Source: Sympetrum striolatum
Lineage: Eukaryota > Arthropoda > Insecta > Odonata > Libellulidae
Assembly: GCA_947579665.1 (NCBI GenBank)
Contig: OX388352.1
Location: 72,330,113-72,394,112, forward strand
Direction: 5' to 3'
DNA: 64,000 bases
Program-made: the position numbers and the translations under genes
Shown here: positions 1 through 64,000 of the stretch, one piece after another
Numbering within the stretch: the first letter of the stretch is position 1
How the letters are laid out: the number at the start of each line of letters is the position of its first letter
Notes under the pieces: model-generated
Database searches by the model: none
What the model was told of the DNA's origin: nothing
What the model saw: only the letters and a program-made list of their open reading frames with translations

Positions 1-62964
<62,964 letters not shown>

Positions 62965-63480
62965 AGTCCCCGAGCGCCCTCGCTCACACCGCCTTCACAC
63001 ATGAACACTTCCGAAGCAGAGGCGCTAACCGCCCAAGTAAAAGGGATTCTCGCGAAGAAACTTAAAAGCACGACGAGATTATGGTGCTCTTGCGATAGCA
63101 GATCATCTCCGACGACTTTTTCCTTCATGTATAAATATGACCGGCATGGAAATCGGCGAGGTATATTGTCGAGTTAAATTCGCGACGACAAACGTTACGG
63201 CAGATTGCATTCGAGGGAAGACGTTTTCTCTCTTGACAATATAATGGTTGAGACACACGTACGTACACGAGAGATGGTCAGTGAGTCAGTGTGACGCGTG
63301 ACCGACGACGTCCACACTGTAGGTTAACAGGTTCGCAGACGGGAGGATAACTGCGCTGTGGTGGCGCCACGTCGCGGCAAACACGAGAAATAGCCGGAGC
63401 GAGCCAGCAACCACGGATAGGAGAAATTGACGGGGCGATAGAGAGGCCATCCCGCTATCTTATCTCTTACGCATAAGTTA
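62965..63480 (-). promoter_or_regulatory. for: GC/CpG-richer 5' flank of PKG exon 1
   Basis: This interval is visibly richer in G, C and CpG than the AT-rich introns and lies immediately upstream of the first coding exon. It should hold the 5' UTR and proximal promoter. No TATA box in the minus orientation was seen at a convincing place, so no start site is proposed. Confidence 0.45.
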
Positions 63481-64000
63481 ATGCGCCCGATAAAAAGATA
63501 ACATATTTGAAAGTTCCTCCCGTCCTTTAAAAGTCACTTTTAAATAAATTCCTCTCCCAAATACAATGCTATATGTCGAGTTTTGACTACTCCAGTTGAT
63601 ATTAAACTAGAATCGACTCTCATTGTTAAAGACCGATCAGCGAAGAAATCGAAAAAACATCCATTATTGAACCAGTACAATACGTTTATTAAGAGTTATT
63701 TTAGCTTTTCGGAAAAGCTTTGTGTAGTAACAATGCGGACACCCTCGGAGTAGCCTTCATTTAAATAACCAGCAAAAGATCCCAGCTGCTGTCGCTTGCC
63801 ATTTGGACCTTATGCGCCACTAAACTCATAATTTTAATATCTTGGACCTACATACGAAGTTTCCAAATCATCCTATTATCATACTCCCCCTGAATTATTT
63901 CCCATGCTATCATCGTTGTGATGCGAGTTGCGTCGCTCGTATACCCAGTGTTGGTGACACGGAGGATACACAGAATTTAATGAAAGGTTATACAAGTAAT
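63481..64000. other. upstream flank, no recognised content
   Basis: AT-rich sequence beyond the CpG-rich flank. No coding similarity, repeat or RNA gene recognised. Confidence 0.5.

Overview
The window is AT-rich, intron-rich eukaryotic DNA, almost certainly from an insect or close arthropod relative. It holds one recognisable host gene, a cGMP-dependent protein kinase (PKG, orthologue of Drosophila foraging), on the minus strand. Eleven coding exons were traced by hand between 62964 and 2416. All have GT/AG borders and matching phases, and they join into one uninterrupted reading frame of 527 residues. The order is leucine zipper, pseudosubstrate segment, two cyclic-nucleotide-binding (CNB) domains, then the kinase N-lobe through the catalytic loop and DFG motif. 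The last roughly 150 residues (activation segment onward) lie beyond the left edge.

Layout: exon 1 (62660-62964) sits next to a GC/CpG-richer 5' flank with an overlapping upstream ORF. Intron 1 (28 kb) and intron 2 (22.5 kb) fill most of the window. Exons 3 to 11 are packed into 11955-2416. A CpG-rich island at about 29450-30260 in intron 2 is a candidate alternative promoter.

Everything else recognised is mobile or repeated DNA in the introns. It includes five copies of a tRNA-derived SINE, three with visible target-site duplications, and decayed non-LTR retrotransposons of at least three lineages. It also includes a Penelope-like fragment with several hammerhead-like motifs of the kind known from such elements, a 590-bp piggyBac-type MITE with perfect TTAA duplications, a pogo/jerky transposase relic, several foldback elements and two TIR-flanked composite elements. 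One of these composites has split a retrotransposon (nested insertion).

The least expected structures are three. First, a 180-195 bp module is present twice (13404-13598 and 51386-51567) in opposite orientation relative to a shared flank, with breakpoints in a 7-bp inverted repeat. Second, an array of Pol III B-box-like motifs recurs about every 165 bp (6744-7586). Third, hammerhead-like motifs recur at five sites. No rRNA, CRISPR or operon structure was seen. Long stretches of the introns contain nothing I can name.
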